From Deltaproteobacteria bacterium (GTDB lineage: Bacteria; Myxococcota_A; UBA9160; UBA6930): a stretch of DNA of 64,000 nt. The stretch spans positions 1 through 64,000 of the forward strand of contig JAPPPQ010000013.1 in the NCBI GenBank assembly GCA_028817435.1. Reading direction: 5' to 3'. The notes beneath the pieces are model-generated. The model made no database searches and was not told where the DNA came from. It worked only from the letters and a program-made list of their open reading frames with translations. Positions 6,085 through 18,285 of the stretch are shown here, one piece after another; position 1 is the stretch's first letter, and the number at the start of each line of letters is the position of its first letter. A program made the translations under genes and the position numbers.

Positions 6085-6821
6085 GGCGCTGCCGCGCGCA
6101 ACTGCGCGCCGGTGAGTCCAAAGCGGCGCTCGCGGCGCTGGTATTCCGCAATGGCCGACTCGAAGTGGCGGCGCTGAAAGTCGGGCCACATGACGCCGCT
6201 GCACACGATTTCGGCGTAGGCGATTTGCCAGAGCAAAAAGTTCGAGACGCGCTGCTCTGCGCCGGTGCGAATGAGCAGATCCACATCGGGCATTTCGGCC
6301 AGATCCAGATGGGCGGCGAAGATTTTCTCGTCCAGCGCGGCGCTGTCGAGTTGCCCCGCGTTGCAGTTTTGCAGCAGCCGCCGGGCGGCGTCCACAATCT
6401 CTGCGCGCCCGCCGTAAGAGAGCGCGAAGACCAGGCGCATGCCGTCGTTGTGGGCGGTGCGCTGCACCGCATCTTCCACAGCGGCGCGCACCCGGGCCGG
6501 CAGCCGCGACAAACGGCCAATGGCGAGAATGCGGACATTCTTTTCGATGGCCTCGGGCAGTTCGCGGTCGAAGAATTCCTCGGGCAGCGACATCAGCACA
6601 TCAATCTCGCGCTTGGGGCGCTTCCAGTTTTCGGAAGAGAAGGCGTAGAGGGTGAGCCAGCCGACGCCGAGCTCGCGGGCGGCGCGCACCGTGCGGCGCA
6701 CCGCCTCCACGCCGGCGCGGTGGCCCTGCGTGCGCGCCAAGCCGCGCCGCTCGGCCCAACGGCCGTTGCCGTCCATGACGATGGCCACATGGCGGGGTGC
6801 AGGAGAAGTGTCGCAGCTCAA
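6081..6821 (-). CDS. uppS: Undecaprenyl diphosphate synthase
   Basis: UppS is the cis-prenyltransferase that makes C55 undecaprenyl diphosphate, the lipid carrier for peptidoglycan and O-antigen. HVAIVMDGNGRWA (catalytic Asp), LYAFSSENWKRP and the C-terminal LLIRTGAEQRVSNFLLWQ are diagnostic. Length is 246 residues, as expected. The start is TTG at 6821, overlapping the frr stop as TTGA; no ATG precedes the conserved start of the domain. Its product uses IPP supplied by Dxr, encoded next in the operon. Confidence 0.95.
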   Translation of the reverse strand: MSCDTSPAPRHVAIVMDGNGRWAERRGLARTQGHRAGVEAVRRTVRAARELGVGWLTLYAFSSENWKRPKREIDVLMSLPEEFFDRELPEAIEKNVRILAIGRLSRLPARVRAAVEDAVQRTAHNDGMRLVFALSYGGRAEIVDAARRLLQNCNAGQLDSAALDEKIFAAHLDLAEMPDVDLLIRTGAEQRVSNFLLWQIAYAEIVCSGVMWPDFQRRHFESAIAEYQRRERRFGLTGAQLRAAAP

Positions 6822-7390
6822 ACCTCGAGAATCTCCTCTTCCTTGGCAGAGATCATTTCGGCAATTCTGGCGATGAAGCCATCGGTAAGCTGCTGAATTT
6901 CCTTTTCGGCGCGGCGCCGGTCGTCGGCGGGAAGCTCGCCCTGCCCTTCCAGCTCCTTGAGCCGGGCGACGGCATGGCGGCGCGCGTCGCGCACGCCAAT
7001 CTTGTGATCCTCGCTGACCTTGCGCACCTGCTTCACCAGTTCGCGGCGGCGCGCTTCGGTGAGCGGCGGAATGGGAATGCGCAGCACCTTGCCATCGCTG
7101 CCGGGGGTGAGCCCCAGATCGGCCTGCTGAATGGCGCGCTCGATTTCGGCCAGCGCGCTCCGGTCGTAGGGCGCCACCACAATCAGCCGCGCATCCGGCG
7201 CGCCCAAGTTGGCAAGCTGCGAAAGCGGCACCTGCGCGCCGTGGTAATCCACCTGCACGCCGTCGAGCAAAGCGGGGTTGGCGCGCCCGGTGCGCACCTT
7301 TTGCAGCTCAATGCGCAGGCTGCGCAGCGATTTGTCCATGGCCGCCTGCGCTTCTGCGGTGGCGGATCGGGTCGCGTCTTCGCCGGGCAT
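6818..7390 (-). CDS. frr: Ribosome recycling factor
   Basis: RRF, together with EF-G, splits post-termination ribosomes. The 190-residue sequence shows the family pattern: LRIELQKVRTGRANPALLD near the N-terminus, DGKVLRIPIPPLTEARRREL in the middle, and a C-terminal helix (AEKEIQQLTDGFIARI). The ATG at 7390 is preceded by the strong site GGAGGAG, which settles the start. It lies ten bases after pyrH, one of the few junctions in this operon without an overlap. Confidence 0.95.
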   Translation of the reverse strand: MPGEDATRSATAEAQAAMDKSLRSLRIELQKVRTGRANPALLDGVQVDYHGAQVPLSQLANLGAPDARLIVVAPYDRSALAEIERAIQQADLGLTPGSDGKVLRIPIPPLTEARRRELVKQVRKVSEDHKIGVRDARRHAVARLKELEGQGELPADDRRRAEKEIQQLTDGFIARIAEMISAKEEEILEV

Positions 7391-7400
7391 GACTCCTCCG

Positions 7401-8114
7401 TCAGCCGCCCACCGTCGTGCCGACGCGCTCGCCCAACAGCGCCTTGCGAATGTTGCCGGGCAGCGCGGCGTTGAAGACGACGATGGGCAGCGCGTTTTCG
7501 CGGCACAGCGCAATGGCCGCCTGATCCATGAAGCGAAGCGAGCGCTGAATCGCCTCGTCAAAGCTGAGCCGCTCGTAGCGCTGCGCGCCGGGGTCGCGCT
7601 CGGGGTCGGCGGAATAGACGCCATCTACCCGAGTGGCCTTGAACACCGCCTCTGCGCCGATTTCGGCGGCGCGCAACGCCGCCGCGGTGTCGGTGCTGAA
7701 GTAGGGCTCGCCGGTGCCCCCGGCAAAGATCAGCAGGCGGCCCTTTTCCAGATGGCGCAGCGCGCGCCGCCGGATCTGCGGCTCGGCCACCTTGCGAATG
7801 GAAAGCGCCGAAAGCACGCGGGTGTTCACGCCGCGCTTTTCCAGGGCGTCCTGCAGCGCCATGGCGTTCATCACGCTGGCCAGCATGCCCAGATAATCGG
7901 CGGTGGTGCGGTCCATGCCGCGCGCCGCGCCCTCCATGCCGCGGATGATGTTGCCGCCGCCAATGACAATGCCGATTTGCACGCCGAGCTCCAGCACGCC
8001 GGCGATTTCCTCGGCAATGGCGCGAAACGCGGCGGGTTGAATTCCGCCCGGCGAATCTCCGGCGAGCAACTCGCCGGAGAGCTTGAGCAGGATGCGCCGA
8101 TACGCCGCGCTCAT
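7401..8114 (-). CDS. pyrH: UMP kinase
   Basis: PyrH phosphorylates UMP to UDP using ATP and belongs to the amino-acid-kinase fold. The N-terminal RILLKLSGE, VIGGGNIIRG, and FKATRVDGVYSADP motifs identify it. The length is 237 residues, typical of bacteria. The ATG at 8114 overlaps the tsf stop as ATGA. The tsf-pyrH-frr order is highly conserved. Confidence 0.96.
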   Translation of the reverse strand: MSAAYRRILLKLSGELLAGDSPGGIQPAAFRAIAEEIAGVLELGVQIGIVIGGGNIIRGMEGAARGMDRTTADYLGMLASVMNAMALQDALEKRGVNTRVLSALSIRKVAEPQIRRRALRHLEKGRLLIFAGGTGEPYFSTDTAAALRAAEIGAEAVFKATRVDGVYSADPERDPGAQRYERLSFDEAIQRSLRFMDQAAIALCRENALPIVVFNAALPGNIRKALLGERVGTTVGG

Positions 8115-8986
8115 TCTGCGGGCGTCTCTCCCAGCCGGTAGCGGACAAAGCCCGCGATTTGCACCGGCTCGCCAATGCGCGCGGCGGATTCCTCCAGAAA
8201 CTGCTGCACGCTCTGCTTCGAATCCTTCACAAAGGGCTGCTCCAGCAGACACACCTCGCCGTAAAACTTGCGCAGGCGGCCTTCGACGATTTTCGCCGCC
8301 ACATGGGCGGGCTTGCCCTCGCCTTCCACCTGCCGCTGCAAAATGGCGGTTTCGCGCTGCAACACCTCGGCGGGAATGCCCTCTTTGGCAAGCGCGATGG
8401 GGCTGGGATCGGCCGCCGCCACATGCATGGCGAGATCGCGCGCCAGGCCCGCCACCGCGGGGCCAGAGGCCGCGGTGGCAAGCGCCACCATGGCGCCGAG
8501 CTTGCCGCCCGCGTGGATGTAGCCCCCGGCGCTGCCCTGGGGGCCGGCCTCAATGCGCGCATGGCGCTTCAACACGATGTTTTCGCCGAGCTTGCCAATG
8601 GCGGCCCGAATGCGCGGGCCGAGCTTTTCCCCGCCGCGCTCCACCTGGCACAGCGCCTCCGCGGTTTGCGCTTCGGGGTGGGCCGCCGCGGTTTCTGCCG
8701 CCAGCGCCGCGAGGGATTGGAAATCCGCAGTGCGCGCGACGAAGTCGGTCTCGCAGCCCAGCTCTACCAGCCCCGCCGCTGCGCCGTCCAGCGCCAGGGC
8801 AATCAAGCCCTCGCTGGTCTCGCGCCCGGCGCGCTTGGCGGCCCGCGCCTGGCCGCGCTCGCGCAGCAACTCGAAGGCGCGCTCCGCATCGCCCCCGGCA
8901 TCGCCGAGCGCGCGCTTGCAATCCATCATGCCCGCGCCGGTCTTTTCCCGGAGCTTCTTCACCGCCTGTGCGCTGATGGCTGTCAC
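8111..8986 (-). CDS. tsf: Elongation factor Ts
   Basis: EF-Ts exchanges GDP for GTP on EF-Tu. The N-terminal UBA-like domain (VKKLREKTGAGMMDCKRAL) and the core with CETDFVART are characteristic. The length of 291 residues is normal. The start is GTG at 8986, overlapping the rpsB stop as GTGA, so translation is coupled to rpsB. Confidence 0.96.
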   Translation of the reverse strand: MTAISAQAVKKLREKTGAGMMDCKRALGDAGGDAERAFELLRERGQARAAKRAGRETSEGLIALALDGAAAGLVELGCETDFVARTADFQSLAALAAETAAAHPEAQTAEALCQVERGGEKLGPRIRAAIGKLGENIVLKRHARIEAGPQGSAGGYIHAGGKLGAMVALATAASGPAVAGLARDLAMHVAAADPSPIALAKEGIPAEVLQRETAILQRQVEGEGKPAHVAAKIVEGRLRKFYGEVCLLEQPFVKDSKQSVQQFLEESAARIGEPVQIAGFVRYRLGETPAE

Positions 8987-10086
8987 TTCTCCTCCTCGGT
9001 GGGCTGCGCTTCCTGCGCTTCCGGCAGTTTGGGCGCAGCGGGGGTTTCGGCAGCCGGCCCGGCGGCCGGCTCGGCAGCCGGGGGCGCGGGGGTGGCGGGC
9101 CGCGGCTCGGCTTCGCGCCGCGCTGCGCCGCCTGCGGAGTAAGAGCGGCCGGCCTGGCGGCGCGGACCGCGCCCGCCCCGGCGCGTGGCGCCGCCGGGGC
9201 TGCGCTGAATCTCCACCACCCGCCGTCCCGTGGCGGTCAGCGATTCGCCGCTGGGGGATTCCTCGGAATCCGAAACCAGCCGCGCCTGGTGCAGCGACTC
9301 GCCCTCTTCGCAGGCGTCGGCGGCCAGCGCGCAGTAAAGCTGAATGGCGCGGATCGAATCGTCGTTGGCCGGAATCACGAAGTCAATGCCATCGGGGCTG
9401 CAGTTGGTATCCACAATGGCCACGATGGGAATGCCGAGCCGCCGCGCCTCGGTCACCGCAATGCGCTCTTTGCTGATGTCAATGAGAAACAGCGCATCGG
9501 GCAGCCGCTGCATTTCGCGCAGCCCGTCCAGCGACTTGCGATACTTGGTAATGGAGCGGCCCAGCCACGAGCGCTCCTTCTTGCTGAGTTCGCCAAACTG
9601 CTCCGCGTCTTCGGCGGTGGCAAGCTGCTCCTTGAAGCGCTCGATGGACTTTCGCACGGTGCGGAAGTTGGTGAGCATTCCGCCCAGCCAGCGGTTGTTC
9701 ACATAGAACTGCCCGCAGCGCTCTGCCTCTTGCCGCACCGGCGCTTGCGCCTGCCGCTTGGTGCCGACGAAGAGCACCTTGCCGCCCTGCGCCACCGTCT
9801 CGCGCAAAAACTCCATGCCCGCTGCGAGGCGCGGCGCGGTCTGGTCCAGGTCAATGATGTGGACGCCGTTGCGCTCGCCGAAAATGAAGGGCTTCATGCT
9901 GGGATTCCAGCGCCGCGTCTGGTGGCCGAAGTGCGCGCCCACCTCTATCAGCTCTCGCACGCCGCCCTTGCGGCGGGGCGCGGCCGCCTCGGGCGCGGCG
10001 GCGGACATGGCGGGGGCAGCTGCGGATTCGGCAGCGGCGGGCGGCGCGGGGGCCGCGGTGGGGGAATCCCCCTGGGCATCGGACAT
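8983..10086 (-). CDS. rpsB: 30S ribosomal protein S2 with N- and C-terminal extensions
   Basis: S2 binds the body-head junction of the 30S subunit. The core is clear (VGAHFGHQTRRWNPSM, NNRWLGGMLTNF, PIVAIVDTNCSPDGIDFVIP). At 367 residues it is far longer than the usual 240-260: about 37 Ala/Pro-rich residues precede the core, and about 110 residues follow it, rich in Arg/Gly (GGATRRGGRGPRRQAGRS) and then Ala/Pro/Glu. The ATG at 10086 follows AAGGAGAAACC, so the N-terminal extension is probably real. It is the first gene of the operon. Confidence 0.95.
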   Translation of the reverse strand: MSDAQGDSPTAAPAPPAAAESAAAPAMSAAAPEAAAPRRKGGVRELIEVGAHFGHQTRRWNPSMKPFIFGERNGVHIIDLDQTAPRLAAGMEFLRETVAQGGKVLFVGTKRQAQAPVRQEAERCGQFYVNNRWLGGMLTNFRTVRKSIERFKEQLATAEDAEQFGELSKKERSWLGRSITKYRKSLDGLREMQRLPDALFLIDISKERIAVTEARRLGIPIVAIVDTNCSPDGIDFVIPANDDSIRAIQLYCALAADACEEGESLHQARLVSDSEESPSGESLTATGRRVVEIQRSPGGATRRGGRGPRRQAGRSYSAGGAARREAEPRPATPAPPAAEPAAGPAAETPAAPKLPEAQEAQPTEEEK

Positions 10087-10158
10087 GGTTTCTCCTTCGC
10101 GGTTTGGCAGCCGCCGCAGGCCGTCGGCCCCCCTACCCGCCCCGCGCAGCGCGGTGCG

Positions 10159-10177
10159 GGACCGCCGGGGGCGGTCC
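10159..10177. other. Perfect hairpin in the rpsB leader / argJ 3' spacer
   Basis: GGACCGCC-GGG-GGCGGTCC is an eight-pair inverted repeat in the 150-base gap between argJ (ending 10238) and rpsB (starting 10086). No T-tract follows on either strand. It may end argJ transcription weakly or belong to an rpsB leader, since S2 represses its own operon in other bacteria. The rest of this gap shows no other clear signal; the rpsB promoter is not identified. Confidence 0.35.
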
Positions 10178-10237
10178 GCAGCGTGAGAATGCGCGGGTGC
10201 ATAGCAGATCTGCGCCCCGCGCGCCCCGCCCCGGCAC

Positions 10238-11442
10238 TCAGTTATAGGCGGCGTTGATGCGGATGTAGCCGGGGCTCAGGTCGCAGGTCCAGAGCTGCGC
10301 GCGGCCCCGGCCCGCACCGAGGGCGGCGGCAATCTCCACCTCTTTGGCAGCGCGCAGCCGCCGCGCCGCCTGGGCGCGGGCGGCCGCCCCGCAGGCCGCG
10401 CCGTGGCGAAACACCGGCACGCCGCAGAGCCGCAGCTCGGCGCGGCGCAAATTCAGGCGCACCTCTGCCGCGCCGACGGTCTGCAAAATGCGGCCCCAGT
10501 TGGGGTCGCCGCCGTAAATGGCGGTTTTCACCAGGGGCGAATCGGCGATGCGCCGCCCGGCGCGCAGGGCTTCGTCCGCAGAGCGCGCGCCGCTTACCAG
10601 CACGCGCACCAGTTTGGTGGCGCCCTCGCCGTCCCGGGCGATTTCCCGCGCCAGCGCCTCGGCCACCGCGTGCAGCGCATGGCGCAGCGCCCGCGCGCCG
10701 GGACTGCGCGGCCCGCGCAAACAGGGGCCGCCCGCCGCGCCGTTCGCCAGCACAAGGGCCGCATCGCTGGTGGAGGTCTCGCCATCCACGCGGACGCGGT
10801 TGAAGGTCTGCTCCGCCACCTGCCGCCACAGGGCGCGCAAAAAGGGCGGCGAGACATCGGCGTCGGTTACCAGAAAGGCCAGCATGGTGGCCATTTGCGG
10901 GGCGATCATGCCGGAGCCCTTGGCGAGGCCCGCCACCGCATAGCGCCGCGCGCCAACGCGAAAGCGCAAGCCCGCCAGCTTCGGCACGGTGTCTGTGGTC
11001 ATGACGGCGCGGGCGGCGCGGGGCAGGCCCGCGGCATCCAGGGCGCGCGCCAGACGGGGAATGCCGGCGAGAATGCGCGGCAGCGGCAGGCGCTCGCCAA
11101 TTACCCCCGTCGAGGCTACCAGCACCTGCCCCGGCGGCGCGCCCACGGCCTCTGCTGCCGCTTGCGCCATGGCCCGGGCGTCGCGCAGCCCCGCCTCGCC
11201 CAGCCCCACATTCGCCACGCCGGCGTTGGCGAGAATGGCGCGGGCGCGTCCGCCGCGCAGCCGCTGCCGGCACAGCAGCACCGGCGCGCCCGGCGCGGTG
11301 GAGCGGGTAAGCACCCCCGCCGCCGCCGCCGGGCGCTCGCTGGCAATCAGCGCCAAATCTAGGCCCCGGGCCTTCACCCCGCAGCGAATGCCGGCAAAGC
11401 GGAAGCCCTCCACCGGCGGCGCGCTGCCAATGCGCGCCGAAA

Positions 11443-11446
<4 letters not shown>
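10238..11446 (-). CDS. argJ: Bifunctional ornithine acetyltransferase / N-acetylglutamate synthase
   Basis: ArgJ moves the acetyl group from N-acetylornithine to glutamate in the cyclic arginine pathway. KGSGMIAPQMATMLAF holds the autocleavage site, with Thr of ATML as the nucleophile of the beta chain. VMTTDTVPK, VRVDGETSTSD and YGGDPNWGRI are family motifs. Length 402 residues is normal. The ATG at 11446 overlaps the secA stop as ATGA. Whether it can also use acetyl-CoA cannot be told from sequence. argG lies at the other end of the window. Confidence 0.95.
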
Positions 11447-14172
<2,726 letters not shown>

Positions 14173-14197
14173 CGCACCCCCGGTTTTGCAGGGTAGC

Positions 14198-15901
14198 TCA
14201 ATTGGACTGGCTGAGCAGGGCGCGGGCGTGGCGGCGGGTGGCCTCGGTAATGCGCTCGCCGCCGGCCATGCGGGCGATTTCGTCCACGCGCTCTTCCCCG
14301 GAAAGCTGCGCCACGCCGGTGCGGGTGCGGCCTTCGGCGCTCTCCTTGCTGACGCGGAAGTGGCGGCCGCCCTGGCAGGCAATTTGCGGCAAATGGGTGA
14401 TGCACAGCACCTGGTGCGAGCCGGCCAGCGCGCCGAGCAGGTGGCCGATGCGCTCGGCTACAGCGCCGCCCACGCCCGCGTCTATCTCGTCGAAGACCAG
14501 CACCATGCCCGCGCCGGTGCGGCGCAGCGCGTTTTTGAGCGCCAGGAAGATGCGCGAAAGCTCGCCGCCGGATGCCACGCGGCGCAGCGCCCGCGGTCTC
14601 TCGCCGGGATTGGCCGAGAACAAAAACTCGGCGGACTCTGCGCCGCCGCCCGCGCAGGGCAAGCCTTCGGGGGGCGGCAGCGGCTGCAGCGCCACCTCGA
14701 AAAGCGCTTCGCCCAGCGCCAGCTCGCTCATGGATTCGCGGGCGGCGGCGGCCAGCGACTCGGCGGCCCGGCGGCGGCCCGCGCTCAATTGCTCCGCCGC
14801 CTGCGCGACTTCGGCGCACAGCGTCTCGCGCTCTTTGGCGAGCTCGGTCAAACGCTCATCGCTGCCGGTGAGCGTGGAAAGCTCGGCCGCGGCCCGCTCG
14901 CGGAAGGCGAGAATCTCCTGCACCGTGCCCGCGCTGCCGCCGAACTTGCGGCGCAGCTTTTCGAATTGCGCAATGCGATCTTCGACCCGGGTCAGCCGCG
15001 CGGGATCGGCCTCAATGCCGGCGGCGTAGCGCTCAATCTCTGCCGCGGCGTCGGCCAGCTCGGTGTGCAGCGACAGCAACCGCTCGGCCAACGGCGCCAG
15101 CGCGGGATCGAGTTCGGCCAGCGATTCCACCTGGCGGGCGGATTCGCGCAGCACATCGGCGGCGGCGCGGGTCTCCGGCGCGCCGGGATCGCCGAGCAGC
15201 CGGGATACCGCCTGCCCCGCCTCGCTCTGCAAGCGCTCGGCGTGCACCAGCCGCCCGTGCTCGGCTTCGCACTGCGCAATCTCTTCGGGCGAAAGTTCGG
15301 CCTCGTCAATTTCGCGCACCTGATAGGCCAGATAATCCTCGCGCCGCGCGCGCTCTTCGGCCGCGCCGCGCAGTTTGGCAATCTCTTCATCGCGGGCGCG
15401 CAATTGGCGCACGCCTTCGGCCACGCGCTCGCGTTCGGAGAGCAGCCCGCCGTAGAGATCGAGCAGCCGGCTCTGGGATTCCGGCCGCAGCAGCGCCTGC
15501 GAGGCGTGCTGGCTGGAAATCTCAATGCGCTCGGCAAAGAGTTCCGCCAGCGTGGCAATGGGCACCAGCGCGCCGCCCACCCAGGCGCGGCTGCGGCCTT
15601 CCCGGGAAACGCTGCGCCGGACGATGAGCTCATGCCCTTCGCACTCCAGGCCGCGCGCGGCCAGCGCGGCTTCCAGCTCGGGCAGCCCGCGGGTGTCGAA
15701 GACTGCCTCCACTACGCCGCTTTCTGCGCCCTCGCGCACCGCATCGCTGCGCGCCCGCGCGCCGGCCAGCAGCGAGAGCGCGCCCAGCACAATGGACTTG
15801 CCGACGCCGGTCTCGCCGGTCAGCACATTCAGGCCGCCGCCGAACTCCAGTTCCAGGCGCTCCACCAGCGCCAGCCGGTCAATGCGCAGCCGCTCGATCA
15901 T
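14198..15901 (-). CDS. recN: DNA repair protein RecN
   Basis: RecN is an SMC-like ATPase for double-strand-break repair. Walker A is LTGETGVGKS (about residues 30-40), followed by long coiled-coil arms rich in Glu, Ala and Arg, the signature VASGGELSRIFLALK and Walker B MVLVFDEIDAGVGG, ending with ITHLPQIA. Length is 567 residues. The ATG at 15901 overlaps the nadK stop as ATGA. The nadK-recN pairing is widespread. Confidence 0.95.
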   Translation of the reverse strand: MIERLRIDRLALVERLELEFGGGLNVLTGETGVGKSIVLGALSLLAGARARSDAVREGAESGVVEAVFDTRGLPELEAALAARGLECEGHELIVRRSVSREGRSRAWVGGALVPIATLAELFAERIEISSQHASQALLRPESQSRLLDLYGGLLSERERVAEGVRQLRARDEEIAKLRGAAEERARREDYLAYQVREIDEAELSPEEIAQCEAEHGRLVHAERLQSEAGQAVSRLLGDPGAPETRAAADVLRESARQVESLAELDPALAPLAERLLSLHTELADAAAEIERYAAGIEADPARLTRVEDRIAQFEKLRRKFGGSAGTVQEILAFRERAAAELSTLTGSDERLTELAKERETLCAEVAQAAEQLSAGRRRAAESLAAAARESMSELALGEALFEVALQPLPPPEGLPCAGGGAESAEFLFSANPGERPRALRRVASGGELSRIFLALKNALRRTGAGMVLVFDEIDAGVGGAVAERIGHLLGALAGSHQVLCITHLPQIACQGGRHFRVSKESAEGRTRTGVAQLSGEERVDEIARMAGGERITEATRRHARALLSQSN

Positions 15902-16833
15902 CCGCCCCCCCAGCCCAGCTTGGCGCGCAGCACTGCGGTGTGACTGCGGCTGCGCAGCGGCGAAACCACAAAGTGCGCGGGCGACGCCGCGGCGCGCACC
16001 GCGACGCGATCTTCCGCTTGCAGCGCCACGCCCACCTGGCCATCTACGGTGAGCTGCGCCGTGTGCTCGCGGCTGCGCACCGCCATTTCCAGCGTTGCGC
16101 TGTCGGGCAAAACGATGGGGCGCTGCGAAAGGGTGTGCGGGCAAATGGGCGTTACCACGCAGGCCCGCGCGCCGGGCATGAGAATGGGGCCGCCCGCCGA
16201 GAGCGTGTAGGCGGTGGAGCCGGTGGGCGTGGCGACGATCAGGCCGTCGCCGTGGTAGTTCGCCAGCGGCACGCCATCGCTCCAGGTTTCGAGATCAATG
16301 ATGCGCGACAAATCGCCGCGGGTGACGACGGCGTCGTTCAGCGCCAGCGCGCGCAGCAGTTCGCGCCCGTCTTCGGCCGCGCCGTCTGCGCTGCCCGCGC
16401 CATTTGCGCCATCCGCGGCATCTGCGCCGGGGCGCCAGGCGCGCACTTCGAGGCGCAGGCGCTGCTCGGTGGCGTAATCTCCCGCCAGCACGCGGTCCAG
16501 CACGCCGGGAAGCTCGCCGGGATTCACCTCGGCGAGAAAGCCCAGCGTGCCGAGATTCACCCCCAAAATGGGGACGGGGCGCTCTTCGATGGCGCGCGCC
16601 ACCGAGAGCAGCGTGCCATCGCCGCCCAGGACGATGAGCAGCTCCGCGCGCTCTGCCATTGCGCTGCGCGGCTGCGGCTCGCAGCCGCACCACTGCGCCG
16701 CCTCTTTGTCGGCCAGCACCGCGACGCCGCGCCGGCGCAGTTGCGCCGAGAGATCGCGCGCCGCCGCGCCAGCCTCGGCGGAGTTGGGCTTCAGGCAGAG
16801 CCCGACTGCCGAGATCGCTGTGCCTCGTGCCAT
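15898..16833 (-). CDS. nadK: NAD kinase
   Basis: NadK makes NADP from NAD. The GGDGTLL motif, NLGTLGFLAEV, and the NDAVVTRGD...YHGDGLIVATPTGSTAY block are diagnostic. Length is 311 residues. An insert of about 25 residues (Gly/Ala/Asp/Asn-rich, after RAWRPGADAAD) breaks the middle of the fold and appears to come from GCN-triplet expansion. The ATG at 16833 follows GAGGAGCGG. It is the first gene of the nadK-recN-secA-argJ run and diverges from rarA. Confidence 0.95.
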   Translation of the reverse strand: MARGTAISAVGLCLKPNSAEAGAAARDLSAQLRRRGVAVLADKEAAQWCGCEPQPRSAMAERAELLIVLGGDGTLLSVARAIEERPVPILGVNLGTLGFLAEVNPGELPGVLDRVLAGDYATEQRLRLEVRAWRPGADAADGANGAGSADGAAEDGRELLRALALNDAVVTRGDLSRIIDLETWSDGVPLANYHGDGLIVATPTGSTAYTLSAGGPILMPGARACVVTPICPHTLSQRPIVLPDSATLEMAVRSREHTAQLTVDGQVGVALQAEDRVAVRAAASPAHFVVSPLRSRSHTAVLRAKLGWGGG

Positions 16834-16914
16834 CCGCTCCTCATCGGCTGTCGGGAAGGCCGCGCTTCGCGCTCTTCCTACCACAACCGCGCCACCGGGG
16901 GCAATGGCCTGGCG

Positions 16915-16920
16915 TAGAAT
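16915..16920 (+). promoter_or_regulatory. -10 box of rarA (leaderless layout)
   Basis: TAGAAT lies six bases before the rarA ATG at 16927. With normal -10 to start-site spacing, transcription would begin at or next to the start codon. No ribosome site and no clear -35 are seen. Confidence 0.55.
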
Positions 16921-16926
16921 GTCCGC

Positions 16927-18285
16927 ATGGCCACTGATGCGCCGGCGCTGTTTTCCGGCCCGCAGGCGGGCCGCGCACCCGGCGAAACCGGCGCGCCCCT
17001 GGCCGACCGCATGCGCCCGCAGAGCCTGGACGAGGTGGTGGGGCAGGAGCACCTGGCCGCGCCGGGCGCGCCGCTGCGCGCGCTGATTGAAGCGGGAACG
17101 CTGCCCTCGCTGATTTTGTGGGGGCCGCCGGGCACGGGCAAGACCACGCTGGCGCGTTTGGTGGCCGCCGCGCAGGGGGGCGCGGCCTTTGCCGCGCTTT
17201 CTGCGGTAATGGCGGGGCTGAAAGAGGTGCGCGCCATTGTCGCCGAAGCCGAGCGCGGGCGGCGCGCGGGGCGGCGCACCGTGTTTTTTCTGGACGAGAT
17301 TCACCGCTTCAACCGCGCGCAGCAGGACGCCCTGCTGCCCCATGTCGAAGCGGGCACGGTTACGCTGATCGGCGCCACCACCGAGAATCCCTCCTTCGAG
17401 GTCATTGGCCCGCTGCTCTCGCGCTGCCGCGTCTTCACGCTCAAGCCGCTCTCTGAAGCGCACCTTGAAGCGCTGCTGCGCCGGGCCGCCGCAGATGCCG
17501 AGCGCGGACTGGGCGCAAAATCCGCCATTGGCGACGACGCCTTCGCCGCCATGGCCCGGCTGGCCGGCGGCGACGCCCGCCGCGCCCTGGGCATTCTGGA
17601 AACCGCCGCCGCCGCGCAGCACGCCCGGAACGAATCCGCGCCCTTGGACGCCCGGGCCGTGAGCGAGGCCGCGGGGGCGCGCGCGCCGCTCTACGACCGC
17701 GACCGCGAGGAGCACTACAACACCATCTCGGCCTTCATCAAAAGCCTGCGCGCCAGCGATCCCGACGCCGCGCTCTACTACATGGCGCGCATGCTCGAAG
17801 CCGGGGAAGATCCGCTCTTTATCTGCCGCCGCCTAGCCATTTTTGCCGCCGAAGATGTGGGCAACGCCGAGCCCGCCGGGCTGCCGCTGGCCCTGGCGGC
17901 CTGGCAGGCCGTGGAGCGCATGGGCCTGCCCGAAGGCCGCATTCCGCTGGCGCAGGCCGCGACCTTTCTGGCCTGCGCGCCCAAGAGCAATCGCGCCCTG
18001 GTGGCCCTGCAGCGCGCCAGCGCCGCCGCCCGCGAAACCGCCGCCGCGGGCATTCCCCTGCACCTGCGCAACGCCCCCACCCCGCTGCTAAAGGCCGAGG
18101 GCTACGGCGCGGGCTATCGCTATCCCCACGATGCGCCGGATGGCTTTGTGCCCATGCGCAACCTGCCCGAAGCCGTGGGCGGCGCGCCCTTTTACGAACC
18201 CACCGAACGCGGCGCAGAGGGCGCAATTGCCGCCCGGCTGGCAAAATGGCGCCGCCGCCTTGACTCGCCTTCCGATGCCCACTAG
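16927..18285 (+). CDS. rarA: Replication-associated recombination ATPase RarA (MgsA)
   Basis: RarA is a clamp-loader-like AAA+ ATPase acting at stalled replication forks. Walker [12 protein letters not shown], Walker [21 protein letters not shown], sensor 1 [12 protein letters not shown], and the C-terminal tetramer domain ([25 protein letters not shown]...AGYRYPHD) are present. Length is 452 residues. The gene is divergent from nadK and probably leaderless. Its stop codon lies inside the inverted repeat upstream of the toxin-antitoxin genes. Confidence 0.95.
   Translation: MATDAPALFSGPQAGRAPGETGAPLADRMRPQSLDEVVGQEHLAAPGAPLRALIEAGTLPSLILWGPPGTGKTTLARLVAAAQGGAAFAALSAVMAGLKEVRAIVAEAERGRRAGRRTVFFLDEIHRFNRAQQDALLPHVEAGTVTLIGATTENPSFEVIGPLLSRCRVFTLKPLSEAHLEALLRRAAADAERGLGAKSAIGDDAFAAMARLAGGDARRALGILETAAAAQHARNESAPLDARAVSEAAGARAPLYDRDREEHYNTISAFIKSLRASDPDAALYYMARMLEAGEDPLFICRRLAIFAAEDVGNAEPAGLPLALAAWQAVERMGLPEGRIPLAQAATFLACAPKSNRALVALQRASAAARETAAAGIPLHLRNAPTPLLKAEGYGAGYRYPHDAPDGFVPMRNLPEAVGGAPFYEPTERGAEGAIAARLAKWRRRLDSPSDAH

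Noticed and set aside
6085-6204. Dxr N-terminal extension to 6204
   Set aside because: Lies inside uppS, is Arg/Ala-rich and not part of Dxr; GTG 6084 fits the domain and the overlap rule.
10159-10177. Strong intrinsic terminator of argJ
   Set aside because: The stem is perfect but no T-run follows on the minus strand; kept only as a hairpin.
14173-14382. SecA N-terminal extension to 14382
   Set aside because: Lies inside recN and is not SecA-like; GTG 14172 gives the family N-terminus.
15902-16144. RecN N-terminal extension
   Set aside because: Lies inside nadK; the ATG at 15901 matches RecN and overlaps the nadK stop as ATGA.
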